The notes beneath the pieces are model-generated. The model was not told where the DNA came from. It worked only from the letters and a program-made list of their open reading frames with translations, and searched no databases. From assembly GCA_950097015.1 (NCBI GenBank), contig CATNEN010000031.1:2854001-2918000 (forward strand): a DNA stretch of 64,000 bases, given 5' to 3'. Source of the stretch: Macrostomum hystrix. Lineage: Eukaryota > Platyhelminthes > Macrostomidae. Below are positions 21,807 to 33,400 of the stretch, in pieces (position 1 is the first letter of the stretch; each line of letters starts with the position of its first letter). The position numbers and the translations under genes were made by a program.

Positions 21807-22329
21807 TATATACTAAAAATGAAATGGTTGCTTGGTTGCTTGTAATTGATTTTCTCCCGAACGGCTCAACCGATTTTCACCATTTCTTCACCAAAATATG
21901 CCAAATATGGGCAGAATTTTACACGTATTTTTAATATGCTTAACTTCATTGTTAAGGGGATTAAATATTCGAAAAACTGTTTTAGATAGGATTTTTAATG
22001 CATTTCATCAGAGCCAGTTTTGTCAACGTGCATTCCACTGCCAATTTTATTGATTGCATCAGGGCCAGTTTTGTTAATAGTGAGTACACTGATAAGAATT
22101 TCACTGTGTCAAATGTACATAGCTATGTCAACCCCACTGACGAGACAGTCAGTACGAATTTATAAATAGATTACATCACAGCTTTTCTCACCCGTGTGTG
22201 TGTGTGTGTGTTTGATTTGAATAGGTAAAATGTGCATAGCAGACTTCAATTCAACGATATATTGAGACATCTACTCCTTTCTTACTACAACATATAAATC
22301 ATCAAATCTTTAACAAAATTTCAATCGAG

Positions 22330-24690
22330 AAAAGTGTCCAACAGTTTTTTAAATGTCCAACAGTTTTTTAAATGTCCTACAGTTTTCTACATGTGTTTAC
22401 CAGTATTCTAAACGTGTTTACCAGTATTCTAAAAGTGTTTACCAGTTTTCTACATGTGTTTACCAGTATTCTAAAAGTGTTCACCAGTATTCTAAAAGTG
22501 TTTACCAGTATTCTAAATGTGTTTACCAGTATTCTAAAAGTGTTTACCAGTATTCTTAAAGTGTTTACCAGTATTCTAAAAGTGTTTACCAGTATTCTAA
22601 ATGTGTTTACCAGTATTCTAAAAGTGTTTACCAGTATTCTAAAAGTGTTTACCTTTTTAGTTTTTTAAATGTCCAACTTTTTTTTTTAATTGTCCTACAG
22701 TTTTCTACATGTGTTTACCAGTATTCTAAATGTGTTTACCAGTATTTTAAATGTGTTTACCAGTATTCTAAAAGTGTTTACCAGTTTTCTAAATGTGTTT
22801 ACCAGTATTCTAAATGTGTTTACCAGTATTCTAAATGTGTTTACCAGTATTCTAAATGTGTTTACCAGTATTCTAAAAGTGTTTACCAGTATTCTAAATG
22901 TGTTTACCAGTATTTTAAATGTGTTTACCAGTATTCTAAATGTGTTTACCAGTATTCTAAATGTGTTTACCAGTATTCTAAATGTGTTTACCAGTATTCT
23001 AAAAGTGTTTACCAGTATTCTAAATGTGTTTACCAGTATTTTAAATGTGTTTACCAGTATTCTAAATGTGTTTACCAGTATTCTAAATGTGTTTACCAGT
23101 ATTCTAAATGTTTTTACCAGTAGTCTAAATGTGTTTACCAGTATTCTAAAAGTGTTAACCAGTTTTCTAAATGTGTTTACCAGTATTCTAAATGTGTTTA
23201 CCAGTATTCTAAATGTGTTTACCAGTATTCTAAATGTGTTTACCAGTATTCTAAAAGTGTTTACCAGTATTCTAAATGTGTTTACCAGTATTCTAAAAGT
23301 GTTTACCAGTATTCTAAATGTTTTTACCAGTAGTCTAAATGTGTTTACCAGTATTATAAATGTGTTTACCAGTTTTCTAATTGAGTTTACCAGTTTTCTA
23401 AATGTGTTTACCTGTTTTCAAAATGTGTTTACCAGTATTTTAAATGTGTTTAACATTTTTCTAAAAGTCTTCAACTGTTTTCTAAAAGTGTTTAACCGTT
23501 TTCTAAATGTATTTATCAGTTTTCTAAATGTATTTATCAGTTTTCAAAATGTGTTTACCAGTATTCTAAATGTGTTTAACATTTTTCTAAAAGTCTTCAA
23601 CTGTTTTCTAAAAGTGTTTACCTGTTTTCAAAATGTGTTTACCTGTTTTCAAAATGCGTTTACCAGTATTTTAAATGTGTTTAACATTTTTCTAAAAGTC
23701 TTCAACTGTTTTCTAAAAGTGTTTAACCGTTTTCTAAATGTATTTATCAGTTTTCTAAATGTATTTATCAGTATTCTAAATGTGTTTACCAGTATTCTTA
23801 ATGTGTTTAACATTTTTCTAAAAGTCTTCAACTGTTTTCTAAAAGTGTTTAACCGTTTTCTAAATGTATTTATCAGTTTTCTAAATATATTTATCAGTTT
23901 TCAAAATGTGTTTACCAGTTATTCTAAATGTGTTTAACATTTTTCTAAATGTGTTTACCAGTTTTCTAAATGTGTTTATCAGTTTTCTAAATGTGTTTAC
24001 CAGTTTTCTAAATGTGTTTATCAGTTTTCTAAATGTGTTTACGAGTATTCTAAATGTGTTTAACAGTTTTCTAAATGTCTTTAACAGTTTTGTAAATGTG
24101 TCCAACAGTTTTTAATGTGTTTACATAGTTTTCTAAATGTGTTTACCAGTATTATAAATGTGTTTAACAGTTTTTAAATGTGTCCAACAGTTTTCTAAAA
24201 GTGTTTAACCGTTTTCTAAATGTGTTTAACAGCTTTCTAAATGTGTCTAAAAGTTTTTTAATGTGTTTATAGGTTTCTAAATGTGTTCAACAGTTTTCGC
24301 AATGTGTTTAACATTTTTCTAAATGTGTTTACCTGTTTTCTAAATGCGTTTTCCAGTGTTCTAAATATGTTTAACAGTTTTCTAAATCCGTTTTCCAGTA
24401 TTCTAAATGTTTTTTTCCAGAATTCTAAATGTGTTTATCAGTTTTCTAAACGTTTATATTAGTTTTCTAAATGTGTTTAACATTTGTCTAAAAGTGTTTA
24501 ACTGTTTTCTAAATGTGTTTATCAGTTTTCTAAATGTGTTAAATAGTTTTTTAAAGGTGTAAATCGTTTTTCAAAATGTTTCCAGTAGTTTTTTAATGTG
24601 TTTAATAATTTTCTAAATGATTTCAAGAGTTTTCTAAATGTGTCCAGTAATTACCGCTTTTCTAAATGCGTCTAAAAGTTTTTTAATTCG
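22330..24690. repeat. 21-bp minisatellite (element D)
   Basis: About 110 copies of a unit containing GTGTTTACCAGTATTCTAAA, becoming more divergent (AACAGTTTTC variants) toward the right end. A multi-unit block with AACATTTTTC-AAAAGTCTTCAACTG variants recurs several times at 23440-23880. Confidence 0.95.
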
Positions 24691-24719
24691 TTTATTGGTT
24701 AAAAATGGTTATTTGCTGC

Positions 24720-25310
24720 TGGTGGGATTAGTTCTCTGCTGCAGGGGGGGGATTAGTTCTCTGCTGCAGGGGGGGAATTAGTTCTCTGCTGCTGGGGGGA
24801 ATTAGGGGGGGAATTAGTTCTCTGCTGCTGAGGGGAATTAGGGGGGAATTAGTTCTCTGCTGCTGAGGGGAATTAGGGGGGAATTAGTTCTCTGCTGCTG
24901 AGGGGAATTAGGGGAGAATTAGTTCTCTGCTGCTGGGGGGGGAATTAGGGGGGAATTACTGCTGGGGGGAATTAGTTCTCTGCTGCTGAGGGGAATTAAG
25001 GGGGAATTAGCTCTCTGCTGCTGGGGAGAATTAGTTCTCTGCTGCTGGGGGGAATTAGGGGGAATTAGTTCTCTGCTGCTGGGGGGAATTAGTTCTCTGC
25101 TGCTGTGGGGAATTAGTTCTCTACTGCTGGGGGGAATTAGTTCTCTGCTGCTGGGGGGAATTAGGGGGGAATTAGTTCTCTGCTGCAGGGGGGAAATTAG
25201 TTCTCTGCTGCTGGGGGGAATTAGGGGGGAATTAGTTCTTTGCTGCAGGGGGGAAATTAGTTCTCTGCTGCTGAGGGGGGGGACATTCGTTTTTTATTGC
25301 TGAGGGGATA
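24720..25310. repeat. G-rich minisatellite (element D)
   Basis: Irregular copies of GAATTAGTTCTCTGCTGCTG followed by a run of five to eight G. The G-runs could form G-quadruplexes on the plus strand. Confidence 0.9.
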
Positions 25311-26044
25311 GTATTCACATGTACCCCAGTAGCATTAAGCTGAGTTGTATCAAACGGAAGTTACTTGGGTTATTTTTGCCCCAATGGGGCTCTTGGTGTA
25401 CTGACCGAATGTCTCAGAATGTATTCAAGCTCAGCCTGACTATTTTTGTATTTAGTGAGAATTCTGATTCTCGTTGACTCGCAATAACGTATATTCGCAA
25501 TCAGGGAAATTATGACTGACGAAATGAGTTTACGTTTTTGTTTGCTTTCAGGTGTTTTATCCTTCTGCATTGCACAAGATTTTTTTGTCTGACCAGTAGT
25601 GCTCCCCGAAGGGGGGCAAAACTTGCTAGTCTAATATACTAAAAATGAACTGTTTACTTACTTGGTTGTAATTGATTTTCTCCCGAACGGCTCAACCGAT
25701 TTTCACCATTTCTTCACCAAAAGATGCCAAATATGGGGACAATTTTACACGTATTTTTATTAAGCCTAACTTTATTGCTAAAGGGATTAAATATTCGAAA
25801 AACATGATTTTTCAAAGGTCAAACCATCTTGGCCTATTGAGAATTTTACTCACTGCCGCTGAATTGGAATTGCATCGTCAAATTGCGCAACACCCCCTCG
25901 CTGACTGAGTTAGAAGCCTGCACTCTGGAGACAAATTTGAAATAAATGTACACAACCAACCGCGAGACTGAGTGTACTCTATTTTCTCACTTCATTGTAC
26001 AAAGCCAGAACTTTGAGAATTCATTTTATAAGGCTGATTTTTGC

Positions 26045-26195
26045 ACCCACCAACCAACAGTCGGAATAGCCGATGTGTAGGCACTAGGAATAGGTTATAG
26101 GCTAGGCTAGGGTTCGATTCTGCACTGCGTCAAATCATTTAGACTACTTTTCAGCCAGTAGTGATTGAAGATTATTTTGATTTTTTTTTTCATTT
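26045..26195 (+). mobile_element. tRNA-derived SINE, third family, copy 2
   Basis: ATAGCCGATGTGTAGGCA (A-box region) and GGGTTCGATTCT (26110-26121, B-box) with a T-rich tail near 26178-26190. Matches 18425-18560. Nested in Helitron element E. Confidence 0.68.
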
Positions 26196-26220
26196 CGTAA
26201 ATAAAATATCATAAATCATA

Positions 26221-26940
26221 GCAAACCTGAGTTTGAATCATGGCAAAAATAGAGCTTGAATCATGGCTAAACCAGCGTCTGAATCATGGCTAAACCAGAG
26301 TTTGAATCATGGCAAAAATAGAGCTTGAATCATGGCTAAACCAGAGTTTGAATCATGGCAAAACCAGAGTCTGAATCATGGCTAAACCAGAGTTTGAATC
26401 ATGGCTAAACCAGGGTCTGAATCATGGCTAAAACAGAGTTTAAATCATGGCTAAACCAGAGTCTGAATCATGGCTAAACCAGAGTTTGAATCATGGCTAA
26501 ACCAGGGTCTGAATCATGGCTAAACCAGAGTCTGAATCATGGCTAAACCATAGTCTGAATCATGGCTAAACCAGAGTCTGAATCATGGCAAAACCAGAGT
26601 CTGAATCATGGCTAAAACAGAGTTTAAATCATAGCTAAACCAGCGTCTGAATCATGGCTAAACCAGCGTCTGAATCATGGCTAAACCAGAGTCTGAATCA
26701 TGGCTAAACCAGCGTCTGAATCATGGCTAAACCAGCGTCTGAATCATGGCTAAACCAGAGTCTGAATCATGGCTAAACCAGAGTCTGAATCATGGCTAAA
26801 CCAGAGTCCGAATCATGGCTAAACCAGAGTTTGAATCATGGCTAAACCAGAGTTTGCATCATGGCTAAACCAGAGTCTGAATCATGGCTAAACCAGAGTC
26901 TGAATCATGGCTAAACCAGCGTTTGAATCATGGCAAAATT
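26221..26940. repeat. 23-bp minisatellite (element E)
   Basis: About 31 copies of a unit containing TAAACCAGAGTCTGAATCAT, better conserved than the matching array in element A. Confidence 0.95.
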
Positions 26941-27086
26941 TTTCTTTTGTCATTGAATTGAATTTTGAGTTTGTTATCTCATAACGTCATAATGATATAA
27001 TTTGTATGATAAATATTTTGCCTAATAATCATTTAATTGTTGTTCTTCTCAATTTTCTACAAAAGAAGCTAATATAAAAATTAACT

Positions 27087-28565
27087 GGGCAACATTGTCA
27101 ACTGGGCATCATCATCAATAAGGAGTCCTCATCAAATGGGGGATCATTGTCAACTGGGGGATCATTGTCAACTGGGGGATCATTGTCAACTGGGTGATCA
27201 TTGTCAACTGGGGGATCATTGTCAACTGGGGATCATTGTCAACTGGGGGATCATTGTCAACTGTGAGATCATTGTCAACTGGGGGATCATTGTCAACTGG
27301 GGGATCATTGTCAACTGGGTGATCATTGTCAACTGGGGGATCATCATCAACTGGGGGATCATTGTAAACTGGGGGATCATTGTCAACTGTGGGATCATTG
27401 TCAACTGGGGGATCATTGTCAACAAGGGGATCATTGTGAACTGGGGGATCATTGTCAACTGGGGATCATTGTCAACTGGGGGAACATTGTCAACTGGGGG
27501 ATCATTGTCAACTGGGGGATCATTGTCAACTGGGTGATCATTGTCAACTGGGGGATCATTGTCAACTGAGGGATCATTGTCAACTGGGGTATCATTATCA
27601 ACTGGGGGATCATTGTCAACTTGGGAATGATTGTCAAATGGGTGTTCATTGTCAACTGGGGGATCATTGTCAACTGGGAGATCATTGTCAACTGGGGGAT
27701 CATTGTCAACTGGGGGATCATTGTCAACTGGGGTATCATTATCAACTGGGGGATCATCATCAACTGGGTGATCATTGTCAACTGGGGGATCATTGTCATC
27801 TGAGGGATCATTGTCAACTGGGGTATCATTATCAACTGGGGGATCATTGTCAACTGGGGAATGATTGTCAAATGGGTGTTCATTGTCAACTGGGGGATCA
27901 TTGTCAACTGGGAGATCATTGTCAACTGGGGGATCATTGTCAACTGTGGGATCATTGTCAACTGGGGGATCATTGTCAACTGGGTGATCATTGTGAACTG
28001 GGGGATCATTGTCAACTGGGGATCATTGTCAACTGGGGGATCATTGTCAACTGGGGGATAATTGTCAACTGGGGGATCATTGTCAACTGTGAGATCATTG
28101 TCAACTGGGTGATCATTGTCAACTGGGGGATCATTGTCAACTGGGGGATCATTGTAAACTGGGGGATCATTGTCAACTGTGAGATCATTGTCAACTGGGG
28201 GATCATTGTCAACTGGGGGATCATTGTCAACTGGGTGATCATTGTCAACTGGGGGATCATCATCAACTGGGGGATCATTGTCAACTGTGGGATCATTGTC
28301 AACTGGGGGATCATTGTCAACAAGGGGATCATTGTGAACTGGGGGATCATTGTCAACTGGGGATCATTGTCAACTGGGGGTTCATTGTCAACTGGGGGAT
28401 CATTGTCAACTGGGGGATCATCATCAACTGGGGGATCATTGTCAACTGGGGATCATTGTCAACTGGGGGTTCATTGTCAACTGGGGGATCATTGTCAACT
28501 GGGGGATCATCATCAACTGGGGGATCATTGTCAACTGGGGGATCATTGTCAACTGGGGGTTTATT
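27087..28565. repeat. 18-bp minisatellite (element E)
   Basis: About 80 copies of ACTGGGGGATCATTGTCA and variants, with duplicated multi-unit blocks. Confidence 0.95.
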
Positions 28566-28660
28566 TTAGCTTTAAAAAGCTGTAAATTCAGCTGCTAAAC
28601 AGTATATACAAGACGAATTAAAAATATTTCTGCTCCCCGAAGGGGGGCAAAACATGCTAG

Positions 28661-29370
28661 TCTTCTAGCTATAGATCTAATGAGTCGAAATGGCCTAATC
28701 TGCAATTAATTGTACGAAACTACACTCAAAAAATGTATCAATGTAATAACACCTCAATGAAAATAGAATTTGTCTCTCTGATTCTTCTATTAAATTCAAC
28801 TTTAAAGATGATATGAATATGTGCATATATGTATTATATTCAAGTAATTGCACAACGTATATATTTTTCGTTTTTACGAGCGTAATAATGCGCCATACGT
28901 GTAATTTCACAATTACATAATCTCTATTTACACTTTCTCCATAATCATTTAACTTTAAACACAGTTTTTCAGTACTTATCTAATCCTTCTCAATAAAAGT
29001 GTCATAATTGCTTCAACATCAACGTGCAAAATCTAATTAGCTCCAGTCTGCAGCTTTGATCGACAGCTGCTCACAAAAATTATCTGCATATTATTGTATA
29101 AGGCTTAGTGGTTGAAGCAAAATTGTTTATTATAGCAAGCAATTATATCTAAACCCTAGTTAAATTTTGTGTGTTTTCAAGACCAATCGCAACTAATGAT
29201 AGTTGTTTTGTGCAGTAAGATTTAATTCAACGTGTTAAAGAAATCGCGCGTCACAATTAGCTTACAAAATGTACACAAATACATGTGCGGTTCCATTTTG
29301 ACCTGAATTAAGAACATTCAAAGTGACGGAAATTTCGAGCGATAACTTTACCAGCAGTAAAATATTAATT
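28661..29370. other. AT-rich spacer
   Basis: No gene or repeat seen. Contains the presumed promoter of the Kazal-like gene; no clear TATA box was recognised. Confidence 0.5.
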
Positions 29371-29675
29371 ATGACCAATTTCGTGATTTTAATTTGCCCT
29401 GTCTGCTATGTTTATATCCGCCACAGACTTTACAAAGTTGACGCTGTGCCGAGAAGCTCGAGATTGTGCCAACTCGCCTGCTCAGCGGCTGATGATCCGA
29501 TCTGCTGCGCTGGCGGTGTCACAGCTAAGAACTTCTGTCACGCCCACAGATAAATATATAACAGTTATATATTATCTGTGGTCACGCCTGGTGCCTCGGT
29601 GTCAGCGAAGCCTGTTGGCCCGGGCCCTGCCAGCTAGATATGGGAGGCCACAGAGCAGATGCCGAGATCCGCTGA
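29371..29675 (+). pseudogene. Small secreted Kazal-like protein, broken by an insertion
   Basis: The ATG at 29371 opens a short hydrophobic leader (MTNFVILICPVCYVYI), then cysteines spaced C-x3-C-x7-C-x10-C. Just after Cys4 the frame enters a 36-bp palindromic insertion with an 8-bp direct duplication and stops at 29551-29553. Beyond the second copy of the duplication, the expected reading continues with Cys5 three residues after Cys4 and a final cysteine pair, and ends at TGA 29673-29675. The spacing matches the C-terminal domain of the protein at 14510-16366, so the genes are probably related. As it stands the product lacks the last cysteines and is probably non-functional. An AATAAA follows at 29848. 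Confidence 0.72.
29545..29580. mobile_element. 36-bp palindromic insertion with 8-bp duplication
   Basis: Two near-complementary arms (29545-29562 and 29564-29580; CACAGATAAATATATAAC and its complement less one A) meet with almost no loop. GTCACGCC flanks both sides (29537-29544 and 29581-29588). The structure is that of a minimal two-ended DNA transposon remnant with an 8-bp target duplication, hAT-like by duplication length. Confidence 0.85.
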
Positions 29676-29847
29676 ACTGCATGTGTGGGCCACCTTCAGC
29701 CTGACTAACCGCGACGGCGGTAGAGCACTGCAAGAAGCACACGCGGCTATGATATGTCGAGATGAGGGAAGCTTGCAGTAATATTAAGTGGAGTCGGTAA
29801 ACCCGCAAGGGCTGTTTCGCTTGGAAGTTGCTTAATTTGTGCAACTG

Positions 29848-29853
29848 AATAAA
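29848..29853 (+). terminator. Poly(A) signal AATAAA
   Basis: A consensus AATAAA about 170 bp after the Kazal-like reading frame. Confidence 0.5.
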
Positions 29854-30071
29854 GCTTGTGAAGTGCATGAATATGTATTTTCAATTCGTACGATAAATTT
29901 ATATAGAATATAAAATCATGCACTACTGCAGGTGTATATAAACAGGATGCTTAGGTGCATGCTTTCATGGTTTAGTAAATTTCATGCGTTAACTCGACAT
30001 AAATTTTAATGATTATTTATATGGTTATGGGTAACTGTTGTGGGTTTCGTTACGATAATTCCGTAAATAGT

Positions 30072-30172
30072 TTTCCAGAACTTTCTACCACTTGTTATAA
30101 CACTCTGTTGTTTCCAGAATCTTCTCTGCGCCTCCCCCGCGGGCTATCTATGAGAACTTTCTAGAAAGTTCT
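30072..30172 (+). promoter_or_regulatory. Triple heat-shock element cluster in the LTR
   Basis: Three runs of perfect alternating nTTCn/nGAAn pentamers: TTTCCAGAACTTTCT (30072-30086, three pentamers), TTTCCAGAATCTTCT (30111-30125, three) and AGAACTTTCTAGAAAGTTCT (30153-30172, four, a perfect palindrome). They lie 19-120 bp before the TATA box, the layout of hsp70-type promoters. HSF trimers bind three or more such pentamers. The same sites recur in the 3' LTR (34804-34818, 34843-34857, 34885-34904). Confidence 0.93.
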
Positions 30173-30190
30173 CCCACTCGCTCCCCAGGC

Positions 30191-30198
30191 TATAAATA
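30191..30198 (+). promoter_or_regulatory. LTR TATA box
   Basis: TATAAATA, 19 bp after the last heat-shock element; transcription should start about 30 bp further on, inside the LTR. Confidence 0.85.
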
Positions 30199-30376
30199 GA
30201 AACCCCCGCGCGGTGCACACACTCAAAAACTTTCCAGTATTTAATAATACTGCTGTTACAAATATACGCTTATCCAGTCGACTGCCGAGTGCTCCTTTCG
30301 GCGCTATACTTACATTTACCAACACTACAATTGGAATCTCTGTATTCGTTACTTCAAGAATACAACAGGGATTTTC

Positions 30377-30394
30377 TGGCGTCGCAAGCAGGAT
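30377..30394 (+). other. Candidate primer binding site
   Basis: TGGCGTCGCAAGCAGGAT starts 9 bp after the 5' LTR. It begins TGG, as expected for pairing with a tRNA 3' CCA end. The tRNA was not identified. Confidence 0.5.
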
Positions 30395-30466
30395 CTTGAT
30401 CAACTTCGAGGACGTCTAATCTACAACGACTGTCACTATTGACCGAAGGATCAAGCTACTACAATC

Positions 30467-33400
30467 ATGCCCGAAACGATGCAAGACGAGGATATAATCA
30501 GCCTCCTACGGCAGCAGATGGAAGAAGAGCGCCAACAGCGGAACGCTGACCGGCAGATGATGCTCGACCTCATTCGGTCTCTAAAGCCTGCAGCGGACCA
30601 GTCCCAGGCTGCAGCTTTGCCGACACATGTGACGACGTCGACTCCGGGTTTCTCGCCATTCGACGCCACGTCCGAGCTCTGGCCCGACTACTTGGCCAGA
30701 TTCTGCACCTTCACGGGCGCGAACTCCATACCCGACGACAAGAAGGCTCAGGTGTTCCTGACGAACCAGTCTCCGTCTGTCTACAAGCTTCTCTCAAACT
30801 TGGCAGCGCAGCAGACGCCGCGGAAGGAGATCAACAAGCTCACTATGGACGAGATTGAGAAGTTCATGGAAGAACAGTATGACACCAAGCGCTTCATCGT
30901 GCGGGAGCGTTTCCGGTTCTGGAGCGACATGCGGCGGAAACCGGGTGAGACGATCCAGGAAATGGCTGCGAGAATCCGCCAGGATGCAACCACCTGCGAT
31001 TTCTCTTCCATCAAAGATCCACTGGACGAGGCGCTGCGCACGCGTTTCATCTGCTCAGTGAGGAACGAAGCAGTACTCAAAGCTTTGTTCAAATTAAAGG
31101 TGGAAGAGCTCACGTTCGCCCGGGCTGTCGAGATCGCCATCGAGACAGAGGAAGCCGCCCGAGTCGCCAAGGAGACGGTTTACGGCGACAAATCCAGCCC
31201 CGTAAACAAGGTTAAGCAGAAGGTTCGGCGACCCGGAGCCACTTCGGCGAAATTTACGACAGATTCTACTGCTTCCAGGTCTACTACTGACTCTGCGTCT
31301 GGTTCGTGCTACCGCTGCGGAGCGAAGAACCATCGGGCAAACGATTGCCGATTCAAAGACGCGACCTGCCGGCACTGCAAAAAGGTGGGTCACCTAGAAT
31401 CTGTCTGCCGTTCCAAGGCCAAAGGATCTGCCCCTGCGGCGAACTTCAAGAAGCCAGTGAAACAGGTCGAGGAGCATGTGCTTGTACATGCTGTAGCCCG
31501 AACCGAGGACGACCTGCCTAAGCTGGAAGTGTCGATCCACATCCAAGGCAAGGCTCTCGCCATCGAGGTCGACACTGCGACAAACGGCAACTTCATCACA
31601 GAGTCATTCTGGAAGAAGCTGGGGACGCCGCCGCTCGAAGTAGCGATGTCACGCTACGAGTCCGCCAGCCGACACGACTTACCTGTACTAGGTACCTTCG
31701 TCGGGAAAACGACATTGCCTGGCTCAGCTCCTGAGCACGACATCCAGTACATCGTCACACAGGTGCCCGGCTTGAATCTACTCGGCCGGACCGCCACGAA
31801 GCTGTTGGGAATCTCCGTCGACAAACTGCTCGGCGCTGCCAGCGCCATTCAAGAAGTCAACGCAGTGTTTGACCACCTGCCGCCGGACGAGGCTCTTCAA
31901 AAGGCCTGCCGAAATCTTTGCGACGAATTCCCGGACCTGTGGAAGGACGAGCTGGGTTGCCTCAAGGACTTCAAGCTCGAGTTGCAGTTTAACCCGGATG
32001 CAAAGCCGGTGTTCCGGAAGGCTAGGCCTGTCCCCTTCGCCATCCGCGAGGAGCTCGAGCGCGCCTACGACGAGGGCATCAGGAGAGGCATCTGGGAGCC
32101 TACTGACTTCAATGACTACGGGACGCCCGTGGTCCCCGTGCGAAAGCCCTCGACCGGCTCAGAGCAGCCGAAACTGCGAGTCTGCGGAGACTACTCGTGC
32201 ACTATCAACCCGCAGCTGGAAGACAACCGTCACCCGCTGCCCCTCCCAGAGGAACTGCTACAGAAGCTGGGAGGCAGCTACTGCTTCTCAAAGGTAGATC
32301 TGGCCGACGCCTACAACCAGATCGAGTTGGGACCGATGAGTCAGAGGCGCCTGGCACTGAGCACCCACCGGGGTGTGCTTCTTCAGAAGCGGCTCGCTTT
32401 CGGCCCGAAGTCTGCAGTGGGTGAGTTCCAGTTCATCATGGAAATGGTAGCCGGTGATCTGCCCGGAGTCGTTTTCTACTTGGACGACTACCTGGTCGGC
32501 GGCGCGACCGCTGATGAGCATCTCGCAAACCTACGCCGGCTTTTCCAACGCCTTTCTGACAAGGGAGTTCGCTGCCGACGGGAGAAGTGCAAATTCGCCA
32601 TGCCCAGCATCGAGTACCTTGGCTATGTACTGTCAAAAGAAGGCATCGCCAAGGGAACCAAGGTGGACGCTGTCCGCGAAAGGCCTCCACCAAAGGACGT
32701 GTCCAGCCTCCGGTCATTCCTCGGCTCGGTCCAGTTCTACGCGAAGTTTCTGCCGCCAAGCATGGCCACGATCTCCGAGCCGCTGTACCGGCTCACCAGG
32801 AGGGACACACCGTGGACCTGGAAAGACGCAGAGCAGCGGGCCTTCGACCAGATCAAGGAGGAGCTCTCGTCGGACAACGTGCTGGTCCACTACAATGCCG
32901 ACCTCCCTCTCGGGCTCTCCTGCGACGCATCCAACGTCGGGATCGGCGCCGTCCTGTTCCACCGCTACCCGGATGGTAGCGAGCGGCCGATCGCCAACGC
33001 TTCAAAGTCTCTGACGGATGCTCAGCGCCGCTATCCTCAGATTCAGAAGGAAGCCCTTTCAATCATCTTCGGCCTAAAGAAGTTTTTCCAATACTTGTTC
33101 AACCGCAAGTTCATCCTGGTCACGGACCATAAGCCGTTGATTTCTCTATTCGGGCCCGAGAAGGAGACACCAGTGATGGCGGCAAACCGGCTGGCACGGT
33201 GGGCTAACCTGCTCCACAACTTCACCTACGAAGTCGAGTACCGCCAGACCAAGAGTCACGGAAACGCGGATGCCCTGAGTCGCCTGCCAATGGGAGACGA
33301 CCCAGATTTCGACGGGGAGGAGAGCACAGCCGACTTCGACATGGTCTGTGCGATCAAGGTCCTAAGCTTGCAAATCCAGCCGGCTGACGCCTCAGCCGTG

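Larger units (their letters stand above)
21807..25629 (+). mobile_element. Helitron-like element D of the array
   Basis: Starts TATATACTAAAAATG directly after the CTAG of C; the usual TC start is missing, so its 5' terminus is altered. Keeps the CCCGAACGGCTCAACCG block and ends with the same CCCC-GAA-GGGG hairpin and CTAG as A and E. The interior is two minisatellites. No gene. Confidence 0.75.
25630..28660 (+). mobile_element. Helitron-like element E of the array
   Basis: Starts TCTAATATACTAAAAATG directly after the CTAG of D. Carries the CCCGAACGGCTCAACCG block (about 25683), a nested SINE, the 23-bp and 18-bp minisatellites in the same order as element A, and the same terminal 100 bp. Ends with hairpin CCCC-GAA-GGGG and CTAG (28657-28660), followed by T. 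Together A-E occupy a single A^T target (18732/28661). No coding capacity. Confidence 0.85.
30036..30367 (+). repeat. 5' LTR of Gypsy-1
   Basis: 332 bp, starts TGTTGTGGG and ends TACAACA (TG...CA). Contains three heat-shock elements and a TATA box. Confidence 0.97.

Noticed and set aside
22353-24115. A 415-residue FTSILNV-repeat frame and shorter neighbours
   Set aside because: Artefact of the 21-bp minisatellite in Helitron element D.
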